Below are positions 37,625 through 38,035 of a DNA stretch of 38,035 bases, one piece after another. The position numbers were made by a program, and so were the translations under genes. This DNA comes from Candidatus Woesearchaeota archaeon. Its GTDB lineage: Archaea > Nanobdellota > Nanobdellia > Woesearchaeales > GW2011-AR9. Position 1 is the stretch's first letter. Each line of letters begins with the position of its first letter. The stretch spans positions 1-38,035 of the forward strand of contig JAGVYL010000014.1 of NCBI GenBank assembly GCA_018303285.1, read 5' to 3'. The notes beneath the pieces were generated by a model. The model was given only the letters and a program-made list of their open reading frames with translations, had not been told where the DNA came from and did no database searches.

Positions 37625-38035
37625 ATGGCAGCTTCGCTATCAAAAACTTCTCTTAAAGCCCCCCTACGAATTTACATCCGTCCGATGCGGTTAGAAGATG
37701 CAAAACTGGTTTCTCAATGGTATAATGATTCAGATACAAAGAGATATATGAGCACTACGGTCCGAGGTTACAAATACTCTCCCCAAGACATAAAGAAAGA
37801 AATCCAAGAAAACAATCCGCGGGAAGAGTTGTGGTTCATGGTCTGCTTGAAATCCAATCGCAAGCCCATCGGCCAGGCAGGAATCGACGACTTAGACTTT
37901 TTAGACATGAGGGGAGAAATATTTTTCCTTATAGGAGATAAGAATGAAAAAGGTAAAGGATATAGCAAAGAGATTGTCCAGCTTCTGCTAAATCATGCCT
38001 TTAAAAAGCTAAAATTAACCAGCTTGTTTGCTACA
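37625..38035 (+). CDS. GNAT-family N-acetyltransferase (RimJ/RimL-like), cut by the window edge
   Basis: 137 codons are visible with no stop before the edge. IYIRPMRLEDAKLVSQWYND (16-35) is the typical RimJ/RimL start, IGQAGIDDLDFLDMRGEIFF (about 82-101) the central strands, and EKGKGYSKEIVQLLLNHAFK (about 108-127) the acetyl-CoA-binding motif A (G-x-G-Y-S). A TTTTTATAT box centred about 27 bp upstream makes ATG 37625 a good leaderless start; an in-frame ATG lies at 37607. The acceptor substrate is unknown. Confidence 0.88.
   Translation, partial: MAASLSKTSLKAPLRIYIRPMRLEDAKLVSQWYNDSDTKRYMSTTVRGYKYSPQDIKKEIQENNPREELWFMVCLKSNRKPIGQAGIDDLDFLDMRGEIFFLIGDKNEKGKGYSKEIVQLLLNHAFKKLKLTSLFAT

Overview
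The window is archaeal. It carries the three core exosome subunits (Rrp4, Rrp41, Rrp42), RNA polymerase subunit K, TATA-binding protein, an MCM replicative helicase, an RPA-like single-strand binding protein, RNase P protein Rpp30, deoxyhypusine synthase, a TrmB-family regulator, and a tRNA whose introns are bounded by bulge-helix-bulge motifs. Most genes have a TATA-like box centred about 26 bp before the start codon and no Shine-Dalgarno (SD), so leaderless mRNAs dominate; a minority (TrmB, two small genes after it, the gene at 30950, an 18-residue micropeptide) have a strong SD instead. The compact layout, Cys-rich surface proteins, split or degenerate core enzymes and abundant HEPN/nucleotidyltransferase modules suggest a DPANN-type lineage such as Woesearchaeota or Pacearchaeota; that placement is inference.

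Layout. 1-470: a probable IS200/IS605 right end abutting a 5'-truncated HepT-like toxin. 475-4700 (mostly minus): membrane-anchored DsbA-cupredoxin fusion, RelE-type toxin pair, PAC2 protein, THEP1-like NTPase, and a divergent Mrr-like nuclease gene broken by an 84-bp structured insertion. 4722-9770: tRNA-Val, endonuclease IV, alkyladenine glycosylase, an MNT/HEPN pair, thioredoxin reductase, a NYN RNase and a Cys-rich micropeptide. 9763-13103: a degenerate THUMP methyltransferase, two DUF457/YdjM-like membrane proteins plus a fragment of a third, and a Tat-exported PHP phosphoesterase. 13281-17454: exosome-rpoK operon, TrmB with two orphan small genes, and a tRNA-Gln carrying two non-canonical introns. 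17514-19900: deoxyhypusine synthase, an unknown gene and agmatinase in one operon, matching an aIF5A modification route. 20004-28160: a lipoprotein, a 1.46-kDa-residue class (about 1458 aa) Cys-rich secreted protein, and an accessory island with an AlbA_2/HATPase gene between perfect 24-bp direct repeats and an AAA/DUF4143 gene between two copies of the 3' end of rnp3. 28161-32493: HEPN-NT-rnp3 operon, a TtuA/NcsA-type thiolase, a degenerate truncated ThiI-like protein and a ubiquitin-like sulfur carrier. 32494-38035: tbp, mcm with an intein in its Walker A loop, a separate short ORF equivalent to the MCM C-terminal winged helix, an RPA-like gene, and a GNAT gene cut by the window edge.

Functionally the window mixes core information processing (replication, transcription, exosome, RNase P, tRNA thiolation, aIF5A modification) with toxin-antitoxin and mobile DNA. 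The most notable observations are the tRNA-Gln with D-arm and T-loop introns, the DHS/agmatinase operon with an unknown middle gene, the sulfur carrier paired with a ThiI pseudoenzyme, the split MCM, the AAA gene flanked by duplicated rnp3 ends, the 84-bp element in the Mrr gene, and a shared 16-bp dyad placed identically upstream of two TATA boxes.
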